In this document: positions 1 to 10,135 of the stretch, in pieces
Layout of the letters: the number at the start of each line of letters is the position of its first letter
Position numbering within the stretch: the first letter of the stretch is position 1
Origin: Trichomonas vaginalis G3
Lineage: Eukaryota > Parabasalia > Trichomonadida > Trichomonadidae
NCBI RefSeq assembly: GCF_026262505.1
Contig: NC_067208.1
Coordinates: forward strand, 7,263,962-7,327,961
Reading direction: 5' to 3'
DNA length: 64,000 bases
The notes under the pieces: model-generated
Database searches by the model: none
What the model saw: the letters and a program-made list of their open reading frames with translations, nothing else
What the model was told of the DNA's origin: nothing
Program-made: the position numbers and the translations under genes

Positions 1-1580
1 CTGTCACTAAAGTCAAGAGTATCTGGGTAACCATAGTCTTCCTTAAGCATTTTTAAGAATTCTTGGTTTCCTTGTTCTCTACTTCTTTTATGTCCTTGCT
101 CTGTTTGTGGTTGTTGTTGTGCAGGGTTTTGAACTGTTGGTTGCTGTGCAGTGTTTTGAACTGTTGGTTGCTGTGCAGTGTTTTGAACTGTTGGTTGTGG
201 TGCTGGATTTTGAACTGTTGGTTGTGGTGCTGGATTTTGAACTGTTGGTTGTTGTGTTGGTTGTTGTGTTGGTTTTGGTGCATGCCTGTGTCTGTGTCCA
301 TGTGACGATGTAAATGTTTTAGGTAGTCCTGGTGCAGGTGCTTCTCTTGGAGGGTTTGGTGGTATATAAGTTCCACTAGCTAGTATATAAGTTCCACCAG
401 CTGGTATATAAGTTCCACCAGCTGGCACATATGTTCCATCTGCAGCATAATGTCCTACCTGACTTTTCGTTTTTAAGAAAGCATTTACTAGGTCTGTTTT
501 GGTCTGTTGTAACTCTTTTTCTTGACTTTCCACAACAGTTGCTCTAACGGCGTCATAGGCACTTTGAACTGCCTGTCTCGTTGCTGCATCTGTTATTTTC
601 GTCATATTTTGTGCTACTTCTCTTAACTCGTTGTCGAAACCTTCAGACTTCAGTTTCTTTCCAGATGAGAAGTCGTTCACTAGTTTCACCTTACTATGAA
701 GAGCTTCGAAGGCGTTCTTAAAGTCAGCATTCATTAAAGCTTCATTTGAACTGTCTTCATCCGCTTGTATTTTTGTCCTTATTGACCCTATAAGTTGGGC
801 TGCTTTGGCGTTGGCTTGGGCATCTAACCAGTCATTATTAGCTTTTATATATTCTGCGCTTTTCATTGCCTTTTGCATGGCTGCGTCGTTATTTTTACTT
901 TCTTGTGCTAAGTTTTCATACTGTACGGTTTGGTTTTGCAACTGTAAAAGTTTTTCTGCCTTTACATTTGCTTCAACTTCTTTTTTATACTCATCGCTAT
1001 CCATATATGTCTTCAGGGCTTTTTGTTTTATCTCTTCATCTTTCAGTACTTTATATTGAGTAGTATGGTTTTTTCAAATTTATAACATCTTGTTCCATTT
1101 TTGCTACTTCTGCTGCTTTTTCTGACACTTTTTCGCATATTCCTCTGTACTTAGTTCTTTCAGTTGTTCTTCTTTCTTCTTTTTCTCTACGTTTAACTCA
1201 TTGAGTTTCTTTGTGTGTCTGTCATATTCTAGTTTCTTTTCGTTTTCACTTATTTGTTTCTGTATGTCTATGTTTGACTTTTTGACATCTGTTATTTGAT
1301 TTTTGAGTGAACTCAAATTCATTTGACTTTGAGGGTTATAAGCTGTTCCGTCTGCAGCTCCACCATAGCCTGCCATTTTCGCTAAAAGTGCCGCTCTTAA
1401 ACCTCCACTCTGTGCACCAATAACTCGGCTTAAAAGCATAGGGTTGCTTGACATTTGTTGCAACATAGTGGGGTCATTCATAATTTGTTGTTGCAACTGT
1501 TGTTGTGGTGTCAGTTTTACTATTGGATGTTTCAATGCTCTCTTCCTCTTACGTATATTCTTACGTAGCTTACGTGGCAT
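1..1580 (-). pseudogene. Large internal virion protein, N-terminal part (Maverick A)
   Basis: The reading direction is minus, starting at the ATG complement at 1578-1580. The protein begins with a very basic segment (MPRKLRKNIRKRKRALKHP), then a Q/M-rich stretch, a long Lys/Glu-rich coiled coil, and near the window edge a Pro/Gln-rich repeat region built on PTVQNP-like units. The same gene is found in the other two Mavericks next to the capsid gene, which suggests an internal or core virion protein. I recognise no known domain. It is a broken fossil copy and incomplete at the window edge. Confidence 0.75.
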
Positions 1581-1796
1581 TTTAAGTGAAGTTAAAAAGC
1601 GGTTTTTGACAGATGTTTATATGACACTTTTTGTTCAGCACAAAAAACTACTCGGTCAAAGTGTTGTCAGTTTTGTAAAATAACCGTCTTATCTCATTCT
1701 ATAAGGGGAAAAGGCTTCTCAAAGTATACTTCCTTGGAACGCCTGTAACTTTTCCTGTAGCGACGATAGACCCTTACTTGTCCGGACAAAGTTATA

Positions 1797-1857
1797 CTAA
1801 ACATCTTCAGGGCTAGAGGGCACGAAGTGCCTGGAGGCCCCACTACCTTTTTTTTTT
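1797..1857. repeat. Maverick A terminal inverted repeat with T-run
   Basis: About 50 bp ending in CCCCACTACC followed by ten T. It contains the small palindrome GGCACGAAGTGCC and is nearly identical to the right end of copy B. The innermost bases (TTATACTAAACATC) match the inner edge of B's left terminal repeat rather than B's right one. Confidence 0.9.
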
Positions 1858-2040
1858 AATGTTATATTCTTATTATTGAATAATATTTTGGCGCGAGAAA
1901 GGGACAGACTAGCCCATTGTCACTTTTTAATTTAGCAAATGAACGCTTATGGAGTGGAGTTTTTGGGTAAATCTGATTTGCTTATAAATGAAATAAAATC
2001 AAAAGAAACCATATTGGCATTATATTATGCAAAAATAAAT

Positions 2041-3701
2041 GATCTTACTTAGTACTTTTAAAGTTAATTTCAGAAAAAATTTGACACAATGGTATCCGGC
2101 ACATACAAGTGGTGTACAACCAAAATATAAGTTAGTTTAAACATATATTGCTATATCTCATGATCTTACTTAGTACTTTTAAAGTTAATTTCAGAAAAAA
2201 TTTGACACAATGGTATCCGGCACATACAAGTGGTGTACAACCAAAATATAAGTTAGTTTAAACATATATTGCTATATCTCATGATCTTACTTAGTACTTT
2301 TAAAGTTAATTTCAGAAAAAATTTGACACAATGGTATCCGGCACATACAAGTGGTGTACAACCAAAATATAAGTTAGTTTAAACATATATTGCTATATCT
2401 CATGATCTTACTTAGTACTTTTAAAGTTAATTTCAGAAAAAATTTGACACAATGGTATCCGGCACATACAAGTGGTGTACAACCAAAATATAAGTTAGTT
2501 TAAACATATATTGCTATATCTCATGATCTTACTTAGTACTTTTAAAGTTAATTTCAGAAAAAATTTGACACAATGGTATCCGGCACATACAAGTGGTGTA
2601 CAACCAAAATATAAGTTAGTTTAAACATATATTGCTATATCTCATGATCTTACTTAGTACTTTTAAAGTTAATTTCAGAAAAAATTTGACACAATGGTAT
2701 CCGGCACATACAAGTGGTGTACAACCAAAATATAAGTTAGTTTAACATATATTGCTATATCTCATGATCTTACTTAGTACTTTTAAAGTTAATTTCAGAA
2801 AAAATTTGACACAATGGTATCCGGCACATACAAGTGGTGTACAACCAAAAATATAAGTTAGTTTAAACATATATTGCTATATCTCATGATCTTACTTAGT
2901 ACTTTTAAAGTTAATTTCAGAAAAAATTTGACACAATGGTATCCGGCACATACAAGTGGTGTACAACCAAAATATAAGTTAGTTTAAACATATATTGCTA
3001 TATCTCATGATCTTACTTAGTACTTTTAAAGTTAATTTCAGAAAAAATTTGACACAATGGTATCCGGCACATACAAGTGGTGTACAACCAAAATATAAGT
3101 TAGTTTAAACATATATTGCTGCTATATCTCATGATCTTACTTAGTACTTTTAAAGTTAATTTCAGAAAAAATTTGACACAATGGTATCCGGCACATACAA
3201 GTGGTGTACAACCAAAATATAAGTTAGTTTAAACATATATTGCTATATCTCATGATCTTACTTAGTACTTTTAAAGTTAATTTCAGAAAAAATTTGACAC
3301 AATGGTATCGCACATACAAGTGGTGTACAACCAAAATATAAGTTAGTTTAAACATATATTGCTATATCTCATGATCTTACTTAGTAACTTTTAAAGTTAA
3401 TTTCAGAAAAAATTTGACACAAATGGTATCCGGCACATACAAGTGGTGTACAACCAAAAATATAAGTTAGTTTAAACATATATTGCTATATCTCATGATC
3501 TTACTTAGTACTTTTAAAGTTAATTTCAGAAAAAATTTGACACAATGGTATCCGGCACATACAAGTGGTGTACAACCAAAATATAAGTTAGTTTAAACAT
3601 ATATTGCTATATCTCATGATCTTACTTAGTACTTTTAAAGTTAATTTCAGAAAAAATTTGACACAATGGTATCCGGCACATACAAGTGGTGTACAACCAA
3701 A
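2041..3701 (+). repeat. 121-bp tandem satellite array inside MULE copy 1
   Basis: About 14 units (the last partial) with a 121-bp period, nearly identical to each other. Each contains GGTATCCGGCACATAC and ends in TATTGCTATATCTCATGATC. A few units differ by single-base indels. The final unit runs without a break into the downstream ORF, so the unit appears to be a duplicated 5' part of that gene fragment. Confidence 0.95.
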
Positions 3702-3972
3702 TCTTCGACTCGATGAACTTGTCATCGAGTTATATTCCAGTGTTGTTCCTTCATTCCTGATTAAGTTGCAAATTAAAGGTCTGGATTCAGAGAGAAGTGT
3801 TAAAGTTATCAAAAAAGTCACAAGAGATTTCGAAGAAATGACACAATTTAAAAAAGTCGAATGCATCAGTATGCTTGAAGCTGTTCAGAAAGGTCTGAAA
3901 AATGATACACTTGATCCCAACATTGTTTACTCAACATTAAAAATATTATTGCAAAGAAAACATTTGATTTAA
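3616..3972 (+). CDS. MULE-associated ORF, 118 aa, unknown
   Basis: The ATG at 3616 is the first in frame. The first 27 or so codons are one unit of the satellite array and the rest is unique sequence containing RLDELVIELYSSVVPSF. The C-terminal half is rich in Lys and Leu and looks helical. I do not recognise a family. It could be the tail of an ancestral transposase or a captured host gene fragment; neither can be shown from the sequence. The inverted copy at 15064-15412 has the same reading frame disrupted by single-base differences, which argues against strong protein-level selection. Confidence 0.4.
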   Translation: MILLSTFKVNFRKNLTQWYPAHTSGVQPNLRLDELVIELYSSVVPSFLIKLQIKGLDSERSVKVIKKVTRDFEEMTQFKKVECISMLEAVQKGLKNDTLDPNIVYSTLKILLQRKHLI

Positions 3973-4360
3973 TAAACATTTAATTTATTATAATTAATTT
4001 TTTATTACAGTATAGTAAAAAATGCTATAAATAAATTATTATATTTTATTAAAATGTGACTTTTAATAGTAAGTGAATAAAATAAATCAGGAATTGGGAA
4101 AGAAATAAGGTTAATTAAAAATAATGAAAATTACAAGTTTAAGGTTAATGGAAAAGTGACAATGGGCGAGTTTGTCCCCCACTCATTTTGGCGCCGAAAT
4201 TTTTTCGAACATGGTAGGTCAAAAAAAACTTTTTAATTTTAATAAATAATATAATGTTTATATAGTTTGCCATTGTTCGTTATGAAATGGATGTTATTTC
4301 CGAATGATATTTGATGTTAATTTTTAAAACTCAAAGCAAACTTTAAATTGATCGTGTGCA

Positions 4361-4471
4361 TTATATGCTTAGTACAATTATATCCTATATGTCTATTATG
4401 TTAATAAATTTATCCTTATAAGTAACATAAGTATATGTCTTATATGCTTAGTACAATTATATCCTATATGT
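4361..4471. repeat. Pair of 32-bp direct repeats
   Basis: The sequence TTATATGCTTAGTACAATTA and the 12 bases after it occur at 4361-4392 and again at 4440-4471, a 79-bp period. It lies in the 0.57-kb intergenic stretch before the dynein light chain gene. No other feature is evident in 4195-4720. Confidence 0.85.
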
Positions 4472-4729
4472 TGTGAGAAAGACATTGAATATTATCTCAA
4501 AATCGGCCCGATAACTTTCATGCGATACTTCGCACATCAAATATCCATCCCCTATATAGTAAGTATCCATAGCCAAAATCAAAAATTATTGGTAACTCAT
4601 ATGCGTGTTAATTTTCAAATTCCCAAATTTCTTGTAGATATTGGAAATTTTCTTCAATACATCATTTGGGGATAATATTTTAATCAATTCCTTATATTAG
4701 GAATAAAGAAAGAGATTACCGTATAATTG

Positions 4730-4742
4730 TCACTTTTACTAA
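4730..4742 (+). promoter_or_regulatory. Candidate initiator element (Inr)
   Basis: TCACTTTTACTAA matches the trichomonad initiator pattern TCA-Y-T-W at its start and lies about 29 nt before the ATG at 4761, which is the usual short 5' leader distance. Transcription would start at the A of TCA. Confidence 0.55.
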
Positions 4743-4760
4743 TAACGTATCACATAAATT

Positions 4761-5060
4761 ATGTCTGAAGTAGACCAGACGCTGAAAAGAATTGTGGGCA
4801 ACAAAACAGTTGATGGAATTCTTGTTCTTGATGGAAAGAATAAAATCACACATGCAGCTTTGAAGCAATACGATCAAAACAAAGTTGCTGAGAAGCTTTC
4901 TCCTCTAATTGAAAGAGCCCGCTGCATGGTACGCGATCTCGATCCAACAAATGACCTCACATTCCTTCGTATCCGCGCCGATAACTATGAAATCCTTGTT
5001 TCTCCAGGCGATGATTATACGTTAATCGTCTTCCAGAAAGTTACTCCACTCGAACAATAA
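4761..5060 (+). CDS. Dynein light chain, roadblock/LC7 family
   Basis: The protein has 99 aa, the normal length for cytoplasmic/axonemal roadblock light chains (about 96 aa). The roadblock fold is recognisable through DGILVLDG near residues 18-25 and DLTFLRIRADNYEILVSPGD at about 64-83, which closely follows the animal DYNLRB sequence. These proteins dimerise and bind dynein intermediate chains, linking cargo and motor. Trichomonads have several flagella, so an axonemal or cytoplasmic dynein role is expected. The start is the only suitable ATG and sits just after a candidate initiator. The gene is intact. Confidence 0.93.
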   Translation: MSEVDQTLKRIVGNKTVDGILVLDGKNKITHAALKQYDQNKVAEKLSPLIERARCMVRDLDPTNDLTFLRIRADNYEILVSPGDDYTLIVFQKVTPLEQ

Positions 5061-5491
5061 TTTCTTCAAATTACAATATTATTTATTGCTACTTTATGCA
5101 TCTCCAATGGTTATTTCTTTGGCATATCTTATTTGATTTTATTGACTAATTATTTAACTCTATTTCAACAAGTAGCAAAGATTGATTCTTATGTGAAGCT
5201 AACTTTCTTAATTATCTATTTTTATATTTATTAAAGCTAAATGTTTGATATTCCATTTCCTGCTGTTTTAAAATACCTCTAGTTTCAATAGTAATATTGT
5301 GGTCATAATCTTATTCCATTATTTTTATATTTTTCTTGATTTTGCATTGGCAATTCATTAATTTTGACAAAACAACAGCTAGAAATATAACTGCTAAGCA
5401 TATTTGAAAATTATTTACTTGAACAGATTTCTAAAATCATACATTGTAAGCGATTTTTCTTCCGTCAGAGCTTTTTTTGGCGGTTTCCGAA

Positions 5492-6040
5492 ATGAAGGTC
5501 TGGAAACTGGTCATAGCGATATTAATTGTAGTAATTGTACTACTAGCTCTCTTCCTTCTTTCGTTGTTTGCAAAAGTAAAAGTCGAACAAAAACCATTTT
5601 TAGAACAGAAAATTGTATATCGAATTGTTAAAGGCGATTTAAACACTCTAAAACACGAACAAAGTATATATAATAAACGAGCCAGAAGTTTATTTGGTCG
5701 AGATATGAAGAATTGGCCAACTTTCAGAATTTTATTCCCAACAGACAAAAACTATGGTGTTTTCGGAATTCTTGTGCCTCAAACATTTCATATTGAAGAG
5801 GATTGCCTTCAAGAACTAGGCTTTGTTTTCGGAGTTCTCGACTTTATTCCTGACACAGTTAATATAGAGTTACCGATGAGGATTAAATCATCGATCTGCT
5901 TAAGCCGAATGAGGTGCATGAATAAGATTGCTACAATTTCTAAAACAGCAACTTATGCTGAAATTCATGATTGGAAGAGAAGAAGAATATCATTTGTTAT
6001 TGTTAAAGGCGATTCTAATGGGCTTTGGATCCCGCAATGA
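5492..6040 (+). CDS. TEX264-like membrane protein
   Basis: The 182-aa product starts at the ATG at 5492. Residues about 5-28 are a strong hydrophobic segment (LVIAILIVVIVLLALFLLSL), so it is probably anchored by its N terminus in the ER. The remainder resembles the GyrI-like domain of TEX264, an animal ER-phagy receptor, including a terminal GDSNGLWIP that parallels the family's GDFYVP end. The long disordered C-terminal tail that carries the LC3-interacting motif in animal TEX264 is absent. Assignment is by remembered family resemblance only. An alternative is another membrane-tethered GyrI-like protein of unknown ligand. Confidence 0.5.
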   Translation: MKVWKLVIAILIVVIVLLALFLLSLFAKVKVEQKPFLEQKIVYRIVKGDLNTLKHEQSIYNKRARSLFGRDMKNWPTFRILFPTDKNYGVFGILVPQTFHIEEDCLQELGFVFGVLDFIPDTVNIELPMRIKSSICLSRMRCMNKIATISKTATYAEIHDWKRRRISFVIVKGDSNGLWIPQ

Positions 6041-6330
6041 ACTTATTTGCAAAGTTCCAAATTTGTCTAAACACATTTATATATTATTTTACACCGATAT
6101 TTCATTGTATCATATACCAAGTACATTTCACGAGTTCATTTATCTAATAATGCTTTAATATACTGATTTTCCTAAAGATTTTCCCAAATTTGAAAATTAA
6201 GTCTAAAATTCTATGTTATTTTTATTCTCTTTTGTTATAAAAGAGATAATGTAATAACAAAAGCATCGGAAAAGGAAAGAGAAGCATCTTATTCAGGAAC
6301 ATTATTTTTTGCCCCATGTGAAATTAGAAG

Positions 6331-7611
6331 CTAAGCTATTTCCTTATTATTTCTCTCTGCTGCAATTTGAAAAGCGGTTTTTCCATCTTCACCTTCATCA
6401 TTGATATTTGCGCCACGCGAAACAAGAAGCTCTGTTAATTCTTTACTAAATTCTACTGCATAATGAAGAGCACTATTTCCATATTTATCTTTTTCATTGA
6501 TACTTGAACCATGTGAAATTAGAAGTTCGACTGTTTCTTTGCTATTATTCTCTACTGCAATATGAAGAGCAGTTTGTCCATATTTATCTTTTTCATTAAT
6601 ATTTGCACCATATGAAATAAGAAGTTCTGCTGTTTCTTTGCTATTATTTTGTGCTGCACTATGAAGCGCAGTCTTTTCATTTCCAGCTTTTTCATTGATA
6701 TTTACGCCATGTGATAGGAAATATTTGCAAAGGGATGGAATATCAAATGTTGCTGAGTAAACAAAAACTTTGTTAATATCATTAGTTTGATCAAAATAAA
6801 TTAAAAATGTTTCAAGGTTTTGATAATATCCACAATAATACAAATCGATCTCTATATTGTATTTGTTCATCAAGAATGTAACAAAATCAATGTTATGTGA
6901 AATAATTGCGAAGGTCATGCAACCTTTATCTGGTTTTTGATTGTTCAAACATTCACTAATAATATCTGGATTTCCTCCTAAAAATGAAAGATGTAGACAT
7001 GTTTGAGTTATTTCTGAGTCAAATTTCGTTCTTAATAACTTGAAACAATCAACTGCTCCGTGATAACAACACAATTCTAGTAATGATAATCCACCAAAAT
7101 AATATGGATATAATTCGCTTTCAAGTTTCTGTTTTTCATCAAAATCATCTGTTTCCGTGAATGTGATGAATCTTTCTTTGTCATCATACATAATTGCTTT
7201 GTAAATTGTATTTTCTGTATGAATATCTAGATTTTTGAAGTCAATTTCTCCGAAATCATAAGATTTGCCTAATTTAATTCCATATTCTTTGTAAAACAAG
7301 AGATTTGAAATGTGTCTAACATTACTGACCTCTTTTACATGATAATCATCAGATATGAATTTGGCATGAGATAAATATGACTTTATATATCGATTATTAT
7401 ATGGAATGATATTTAAAATATCTTTTAAAATTAATTGTGGAATATATTTCTTTGAATCAATCAAATTTGTCTTGATCATTTTGTAAATCGAGCTTAATTC
7501 TTCTTCATTTTCCGTTTTTAGCTTATACAACCCATTGTACGAATCGATGTAGTATTCATAGATACTTCGTAATTCATAGTATTTTTTTGGATGAATGTCT
7601 TGCTCAGACAT
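6331..7611 (-). CDS. DUF3447-ankyrin repeat protein, prematurely stopped
   Basis: The product is 426 aa. Its first 290 or so residues are the DUF3447-type N-terminal module that fronts hundreds of trichomonad ankyrin proteins (key runs IHPKKYYELRSIYEYYIDSY and SLLELCCYHGAVDCFKLL). About four ankyrin repeats follow, with TALHSAAQNNSKETAELLIS-like units. The frame ends in the middle of a repeat at a TAG where the repeat consensus has GAG (EIAELLISHGA). Beyond it the same frame reads LLISHGAKNNVPE and stops at 6289, so the ancestral protein was about 440 aa. This is a host gene with either a recent nonsense change or a slightly shortened tail. Partners are unknown. Confidence 0.85.
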   Translation of the reverse strand: MSEQDIHPKKYYELRSIYEYYIDSYNGLYKLKTENEEELSSIYKMIKTNLIDSKKYIPQLILKDILNIIPYNNRYIKSYLSHAKFISDDYHVKEVSNVRHISNLLFYKEYGIKLGKSYDFGEIDFKNLDIHTENTIYKAIMYDDKERFITFTETDDFDEKQKLESELYPYYFGGLSLLELCCYHGAVDCFKLLRTKFDSEITQTCLHLSFLGGNPDIISECLNNQKPDKGCMTFAIISHNIDFVTFLMNKYNIEIDLYYCGYYQNLETFLIYFDQTNDINKVFVYSATFDIPSLCKYFLSHGVNINEKAGNEKTALHSAAQNNSKETAELLISYGANINEKDKYGQTALHIAVENNSKETVELLISHGSSINEKDKYGNSALHYAVEFSKELTELLVSRGANINDEGEDGKTAFQIAAERNNKEIA

Positions 7612-8140
7612 TAAAATATTTAAAAAGAAAGTTATGTTATATATTTGAATTTATCATATTAAGCATTTTTGAAATTCATTAAGAGAAAAATATCATGATA
7701 TATATGTGGAAAAATTTTCGAATATAATTATAAAATTTGGATATGTTCATATCTATGAGATAACATTATAACGCTATTTAAGTCTATTGCAATAAGATAT
7801 TCATCGGCTTACTTTCTTCGCCTCTCTTTGTTAAACATATTGAAGACGCTTATCAACTTGTTTAAAATGCTATAGTGAAACAAATTCAATATAGCTATCT
7901 TCATTTGACAATACATAAGCATTGTAGCCTTTTTATAAGGCTTTTGCAAAGAAGTTCATACCATTAATAAAAAGTTAATCAATATATTCTATTTAGGTTG
8001 TTCATTTAGGGTTGCCAATTTGGATGATAAAATTTCCCCTCATGAGAAAGATTTACGGCGAAATTATTCTTCTAAAAATCGACCTTTATAGTTCTGAATA
8101 AAACTTGAATTGCTAAAATCTTCTATCGTTCAAAAATTTT
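7612..8140. other. Divergent intergenic region
   Basis: This 529-bp AT-rich stretch separates the minus-strand ankyrin gene from the plus-strand Rab gene and should hold both promoters. I see no clear initiator match near either ATG and no gene or repeat. Confidence 0.6.
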
Positions 8141-8734
8141 ATGGAGTATAAGTTCAAAGTTGTGGTCGTTGGGAGCTCTGGTGTTGGAAAAACATCGATA
8201 GTAGAGAGATTGATAAATGGAAAATTCGATAACGATCAAATTTCAACAACTGGTGCTGATTATAGTCATTATACAACAATAGTTAACGAAAAACAAGTTA
8301 AATTACAGATATGGGATACAGCAGGACAAGAAAGATATAGAGCAATATCAAAATCATATTTTCGCAATGCTGTTGGAGTTCTTTTAGTTTATGACATTAC
8401 AAGTTTAGATTCCTTTGACGAATTGATGCAATGGCTTAATGATATTCAAACATTATGTTCACCAAACTCTTACGTTCTTCTTGTCGGTAATAAATCTGAT
8501 TTAGAATCTCAACGAAAAGTTAGTCCGAACCAAGTTGAACAATTTGCTACATCAAATCACTTAGAATCAATTGTTACTTCTGCTCAGTCAGGCGACAATG
8601 TTAAGAACGCTTTTGAAAAATTAGCTTCAGAGTTATACACACGCCAAATAAATGGCCAATTTACAGCTCCTGGTGAGAATGCACCAGAACTTATTGATAC
8701 AACTAACTCAAATAATTCATACTGTAGTTGTTAA
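8141..8734 (+). CDS. Rab-family small GTPase
   Basis: This 197-aa Ras-superfamily GTPase has all the nucleotide-binding motifs: GSSGVGKT (residues 11-18), switch I TTGADY (36-41), WDTAGQE (58-64), NKSD (117-120) and SA (147-148). The RabF-like segment WDTAGQERYRAISKSYFR and the C-terminal CSC, a double-geranylgeranylation type end, place it in the Rab family, which directs vesicle traffic at specific membranes. Switch I has Ala-Asp-Tyr where many Rabs have Val-Asp-Phe. The subfamily is not clear by eye. The gene is intact. Confidence 0.93.
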   Translation: MEYKFKVVVVGSSGVGKTSIVERLINGKFDNDQISTTGADYSHYTTIVNEKQVKLQIWDTAGQERYRAISKSYFRNAVGVLLVYDITSLDSFDELMQWLNDIQTLCSPNSYVLLVGNKSDLESQRKVSPNQVEQFATSNHLESIVTSAQSGDNVKNAFEKLASELYTRQINGQFTAPGENAPELIDTTNSNNSYCSC

Positions 8735-8932
8735 TATTATTTGTTAAATGTTTATAATAAAAAATCATAAAAACATGTATTTTTCCTGAATTGTGTGCAT
8801 TGTATATTCAAATTGCATAATTTAATATGAGCATTTCAATCATATTGATAATATCGATAAAAATTATGAGGTTTTAATATTATAACATGATTTTATGACT
8901 TATATTCAAACAAAACAAAAACAAAAATATCA

Positions 8933-9910
8933 TTATAAAGAAAATAATTCTCTAACTCTTTCATCAATATCTAAAATAGCTTTTCCTAATAATGGAAATT
9001 CTAAAACTAATGGAAATAGGAAAGGAATCTGGTCATTTGTGAATTCTTTCAATGTTTGAGAGATAAATTCTAATTGTGTTGAAGTAATTGACTTATAAGT
9101 GTATTGGATCTCATCAGCAATATCTTGTATGACTGGTGAATACAAACAAGAAAGAGGAAAATCAAAATTTTGTTGAGATATCACAGATCCTAAAATTTCC
9201 AATGAATTTTTTAAATTGGAAATATTATACATCGATAAATCTGATATAAACATTATATGAATCTGTGGGCGTATTTTTATGGCAGAAACTAATTGTTCTG
9301 CAAATTGGATGGTTGGAGCATTGATATATATGTTAAAGATTGATATCATCAATGCTGGTGAGATGTTTGGAGATGCAATATCAATGCACATAATAAGTTG
9401 AGGAGGAATTTCTAATTTTCTTTTTTCTAATTCTTCAAGTAAGTATGGTATAAGATTTTTTGGAGGCGATGAGAGAGCAATAGTTGAAAGTGCTTCATCT
9501 GTAATGGATTGCATATATTCTCGTGGATAATGCATTACTGCTTTAATAACTAAGTTTCCTGGCAATCCAAAGAGCGAATGTAGTTTGGATTGTTGACTTC
9601 CAAGTTTCCGTAATAAATTTGCTGCCCAAAGCGATGGCTGATCTCCTGGATTGTTTCTTGCTGTTATGAATTTAAACAATATATCAGTGATAAGGTCGCA
9701 AACTTGCATTTCAGAGCATAAATAAGGATTTGATAGTATCTTTTCAACGTTCTTTGGTATGAAATTATATTGATTTGTAATTGTAACAATGTCGAATTCT
9801 TCAACATAGCTTGAGTATTTCTTTAATTGATCTAAAAACTCTGCTGGTATATCTTGCGCTGGATTTTGAGCAAAGCTATCAACAAATGCAGCAACTTCAT
9901 TACTTTTCAT
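8933..9910 (-). CDS. Conserved-looking helical hypothetical protein
   Basis: The product is 325 aa from the first in-frame ATG (complement at 9908-9910). No signal peptide or membrane segment is visible. The sequence is almost entirely predicted helical with Leu/Ile-rich pairs (for example NLVIKAVMHYPREYMQSITD and SPALMISIFNIYINAPTIQF), reminiscent of an alpha-solenoid scaffold. I recognise no family. It converges with the Rab gene, with a 198-bp gap. Confidence 0.7.
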   Translation of the reverse strand: MKSNEVAAFVDSFAQNPAQDIPAEFLDQLKKYSSYVEEFDIVTITNQYNFIPKNVEKILSNPYLCSEMQVCDLITDILFKFITARNNPGDQPSLWAANLLRKLGSQQSKLHSLFGLPGNLVIKAVMHYPREYMQSITDEALSTIALSSPPKNLIPYLLEELEKRKLEIPPQLIMCIDIASPNISPALMISIFNIYINAPTIQFAEQLVSAIKIRPQIHIMFISDLSMYNISNLKNSLEILGSVISQQNFDFPLSCLYSPVIQDIADEIQYTYKSITSTQLEFISQTLKEFTNDQIPFLFPLVLEFPLLGKAILDIDERVRELFSL

Positions 9911-10135
9911 CAACACATTTATGATTTAGAACATATTAAACCATTCTCAGTGTGATGTATATTAGTGGTTCCTAGACTAGAGAGAACAATTGATCAATGT
10001 AAATCCAAAATCCAATTTATAATCAATTTCGGAGATTAATTATGATGTAAAAAGGTAGAAGAATGTATAGGTAGTATATTTCGGAATTTGTTTCAAATTT
10101 TCAGGATTTCGTAACAAAAAAAAATCTAAAAATAA

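Larger units (their letters stand above)
1..1857 (-). mobile_element. Maverick/Polinton copy A, terminal part
   Basis: This is one end of a Maverick that continues beyond the left edge of the window. It is closely similar to the right end of the full-length copy at 26259-52455: the same large virion gene is followed by a terminal inverted repeat and an outward T-run. The end gene and the AACGG-box region that sit next to the terminal repeat in the other two copies are not present here, so its end is organised differently. It is a fossil with a few breaks in the visible gene, and looks young because it matches the other copies closely. Confidence 0.9.
1895..4184 (+). mobile_element. MULE-like non-autonomous transposon, copy 1
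   Basis: The ends are inverted repeats: the left begins GAGAAAGGGACAGACTAGCC and the right, read inward, begins GAGTGGGGGACAAACTCGCC. Both continue into CCATTGTCACTTTT. The element is flanked by a perfect 10-bp target duplication, ATTTTGGCGC, at 1885-1894 and 4185-4194. A duplication of 9-11 bp is typical of Mutator-like elements, which is the basis of the class call. The interior is a 121-bp tandem array followed by a short ORF, and no transposase is visible. A second copy lies inverted at 14848-17373. Confidence 0.85.

Noticed and set aside
53-376. Gln/His-rich minus-strand ORF and the Leu/Cys/Val-rich ORFs opposite it
   Set aside because: They are out-of-frame readings of the Pro/Gln repeat part of the large virion gene, repeated at the equivalent places in copies B and C.
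2041-3701. Possible CRISPR array
   Set aside because: The 121-bp units are contiguous tandem repeats with no unique spacers, and they lie inside a eukaryotic transposon. The same applies to the 54-bp array at 39038.
4152-4184. Initiator-like TCACTTTT in the MULE terminal repeats (also near 26372)
   Set aside because: The short match is part of the transposon end sequence and no gene starts at the right distance.
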